DNA of 7,694 nucleotides, from assembly GCA_964242325.1 (NCBI GenBank), contig CAXTCI010000232.1, forward strand, positions 1-7,694. The letters run 5' to 3'. Made by a program: the position numbers and the translations under genes. This document shows positions 5,873 through 7,694 of this stretch, one piece after another. How positions within the stretch are numbered: position 1 is the stretch's first letter; each line of letters opens with the position of its first letter. Below the pieces are notes generated by a model. That model searched no databases. It was not told where the DNA came from and saw only the letters and a program-made list of their open reading frames with translations. Source of the DNA: DASWOJ01 sp964242325. Lineage in GTDB: Bacteria; Pseudomonadota; Alphaproteobacteria; Acetobacterales; Acetobacteraceae.

Positions 5873-7106
5873 CGCATTGGATTGGGGGAGCCGGACCGGG
5901 GAGGCTGGCCCTGGGCCGGCAGTCATCGTTGGCGCGGGTCAAGCGGGCGCCCACGCCGCGGTCGCATTGCGCAGTGCCGGATTCACAGACCGCATCCTGT
6001 TGCTCGGCGACGAAGCGGAACGTCCGCACGAGCGTCCGCCCTTGTCAAAGGCCGTCCTGACTGCAGAGGCCGAGCCGCCCGTCAGCTACTTCCACCCGGA
6101 CGCCCACGATGCGGAGTACGGGATCGAGACCCGGCTTGACACCAGGGTCAGGCGGATAGACCCGGATACCCGTATCGCGCATCTCGCGGATGGCGGGCAT
6201 ATTCCGTATGGGTCACTGCTGCTTGCGACCGGGGGGCGTGCCCGCCCTTTGCGCGTGCCAGGTGCTGAGCGCGTGCTCTCTCTTCGTACCCTGGATGACG
6301 CCCGGCTGCTGCGCGGACGACTGCGCCCCGGCGCGGCTGTGGTGTGCGTCGGCGCCGGGGTGATTGGGTTGGAGGTCGCGTCCTCCGCCCATAAACGGGG
6401 ATGCCACGTAACGGTGGTTGAGGCCGGCCCGTCCGCCATGGGCCGCTCGCTGCCTCCGGTCATTGCGGACTGGCTGACGGACCTGCACAGGTTGGCCGGG
6501 GTGGATATACGCCTTGGAACAGGCGTCACTGCGGTCACACCGGAGGGGGTGATCTGCGACGACGGTGCGATAGTGCCAGCCGATGCCGTGGTCGCGGGGA
6601 TCGGCATGGAGCGCAACACCGAGCTGGCGACCGACGCGGGACTGCTTGTGGAGGATGGCATCGCAGTGGATGAGTTCGGCCGCACCTCCGTGCCAGGCAT
6701 TTGGGCTGCTGGCGATGTCACGGCGTTTTGGGTGCCACGCCTTGAGCGCCGCCTGCGTTTGGAAACCTGGCGCCACGCGCAGGACCACGGCACGGCAGTT
6801 GGACGGGCAATGGCCGGCGCAAGGGAGCCATATGACCCTGTTCCCTGGTTCTGGACGGATCAGCACGGACGCAACGTACAGATAGCGGGCGAGCCGGTCG
6901 GCACGATGGTGTTGCGTGGCAAGCCCGGCCCAGCGCCGTTTACGGCCTGGTTTCTTAGGCCGGATGGGCACCTGGCCGGCGTTGTAGGCGTTGATGCCGC
7001 GCGCGAGGTGCGGGCCGGCCAGGTGCTGGTTGGTGCGGGACGGCCGGTGGACCCCTCGCGGCTGGCGGACCCGGGCGTGTCTGCACAGAAGCTCGTACGG
7101 GGCTGA
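5862..7106 (+). CDS. FAD-dependent NAD(H) ferredoxin reductase, BphA4/AndAa type (about 414 aa)
   Basis: This flavoprotein transfers electrons from NADH to a ferredoxin. With the TTG at 5862 as start, residues 22-33 give the FAD-binding GAGQAG motif, ERPPLSK is at 57-63 and ATGG at 122-125. The second nucleotide-binding motif GAGVIG is at 164-169, with Glu187 at the end of the next strand favouring NADH. WAAGDV at 281-286 contacts FAD. A C-terminal reductase domain (PWFWTDQHG, then QIAGEP) completes the family architecture, and the length is normal. No ATG or GTG lies near the proper N-terminus in this frame. The TTG at 5862, inside the 3' end of the Rieske gene and 11 bases after GAGGAGGG, is the best candidate; the TTG at 5877 is the alternative. 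The function is firm, the start is tentative. Confidence 0.88.
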   Translation: MTFDALDWGSRTGEAGPGPAVIVGAGQAGAHAAVALRSAGFTDRILLLGDEAERPHERPPLSKAVLTAEAEPPVSYFHPDAHDAEYGIETRLDTRVRRIDPDTRIAHLADGGHIPYGSLLLATGGRARPLRVPGAERVLSLRTLDDARLLRGRLRPGAAVVCVGAGVIGLEVASSAHKRGCHVTVVEAGPSAMGRSLPPVIADWLTDLHRLAGVDIRLGTGVTAVTPEGVICDDGAIVPADAVVAGIGMERNTELATDAGLLVEDGIAVDEFGRTSVPGIWAAGDVTAFWVPRLERRLRLETWRHAQDHGTAVGRAMAGAREPYDPVPWFWTDQHGRNVQIAGEPVGTMVLRGKPGPAPFTAWFLRPDGHLAGVVGVDAAREVRAGQVLVGAGRPVDPSRLADPGVSAQKLVRG

Positions 7107-7317
7107 CTTCAAGGATAACTGCCCAGGTAGGGCGGCCGAGATAAGGCTCTTACTGAGTTCCGGGGTGGTCGTGAACCCGTTACACAACCAACCCGCAACC
7201 CAAGAAGAACCACGGACGCTCAGAGGTCATTAGATGGCAGATCGCGTCTAGTGCTTCGTCAGTCATAATATGATAGGTTGCTGATTTTGATGTCCGTGTG
7301 GGCGTCGGGATGCAGCG
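7107..7317. other. Spacer between the catabolic operon and the IS630 element
   Basis: These 211 bases hold no credible gene and no obvious hairpin terminator after the reductase stop. The part from about 7230 onward turns AT-richer (around 7262-7290), which may mark the left end of the insertion sequence, since IS630 elements usually have short non-coding termini and insert at TA. The partner terminal repeat is outside the window, so the exact junction cannot be placed. Confidence 0.4.
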
Positions 7318-7694
7318 ATGGTGAAGAAGCATCGGGTGACGCTGACGGCGTTGGAGCGCGAGGAGCTTGCGGTGCTGCTGGGGCGCGGCAAGGCGGATGT
7401 GCGCAAGCTCAAGCACGCGCAGGTACTGCTGCATGCTGACGAGGGTGAGGTGGCTGACGGCGCTGGCAGCGGGCCAGGCTGGTGCGACACCCGGATCGCC
7501 GAGGCGGTCGGGATTGGGCTGGCGACAGTGCAGCGGGTGCGGCAGCGGTTTGTCGAGGACGGGTTTGCCGCGGCGTTGAGCACCTATCGCACCGGCGGTC
7601 GGGTGTATGGGCGCAAGCTGGACGGCGCGCAGGAGGCGCACCTGATTGCGCTGGCCTGCGGCACGCCGCCGGAGGGACAAGCGCGCTGGACGCT
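7318..7694 (+). mobile_element. IS630-family transposase, 5' part (cut by window edge)
   Basis: The reading frame is open from the ATG at 7318 to the window end and encodes at least 125 residues. It reads MVKKHRVTLTALEREEL, then RKLKHAQVLLHADEG, then a helix-turn-helix (DTRIAEAVGIGLATVQRVRQ, about 57-76), RFVEDGFAAAL, and LDGAQEAHLIALACGTPPEGQARWT. This is the characteristic N-terminal half of IS630-family transposases, whose DDE catalytic domain follows the PPEGxxRWT segment; that domain lies beyond the edge. Many IS630 elements of this type split the transposase into two frames, which cannot be checked here. The transposase would bind the element's terminal repeats. The ATG lacks a strong ribosome site; the GTG at 7321 is an equally possible start. 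The element marks the right boundary of the catabolic island. Confidence 0.85.

Noticed and set aside
6086..7187. Long minus-strand frames opposite the reductase
   Set aside because: They are antisense shadows of a gene with complete FAD and NAD motifs; compositions are Ser/Pro/Arg rich with no recognisable domain.
7180..7680. Minus-strand frame of 166 residues over the right edge
   Set aside because: It lies opposite the IS630 transposase, whose helix-turn-helix and PPEG-RWT motifs identify the plus strand as coding.

Overview
The window is high-GC bacterial DNA with strong Shine-Dalgarno sites, GTG and TTG starts and tightly overlapping genes. This looks like an accessory catabolic island of a proteobacterium. 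The gene content (MFS anion symporter, Rieske ferredoxins, BphA4-type reductase, COG2159 amidohydrolases, IS630 transposase) fits Burkholderiales or a high-GC alphaproteobacterium, but the sequence alone does not settle the genus.

Layout. Positions 1-246 hold no recognisable gene. A divergent pair of operons fills most of the rest and shares a 140-base control region (3158-3297). The leftward operon reads MFS transporter (3157-1847), amidohydrolase A (1835-726), Rieske ferredoxin A (726-394), then a short ORF (392-255) that looks like a broken VOC/glyoxalase-type gene. The rightward operon reads amidohydrolase B (3298-4359), amidohydrolase C (4356-5462), Rieske protein C (5459-5872) and an FAD/NAD(H) ferredoxin reductase (about 5862-7106). 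Four of the junctions inside the operons overlap (one TGATG, two ATGA, one longer overlap at the reductase), so the genes are probably co-translated. After a 211-base spacer, the 5' part of an IS630-family transposase (7318 to the window edge) marks a mobile-element border.

How the parts may work together. The MFS carrier would import an organic, probably aromatic, carboxylate. The reductase would pass NADH electrons to one or both Rieske ferredoxins. The three amidohydrolase-2 (ACMSD/gamma-resorcylate-decarboxylase superfamily) enzymes would hydrolyse or decarboxylate ring acids or ring-cleavage products. No terminal oxygenase (Rieske alpha subunit, P450 or other) is in the window. Either the oxygenase lies outside, or this is an arrangement in which Rieske electron carriers accompany amidohydrolases only. 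That absence, together with the A/C duplication across the two divergent operons, is the most interesting aspect of the region. The true substrate cannot be read from sequence.
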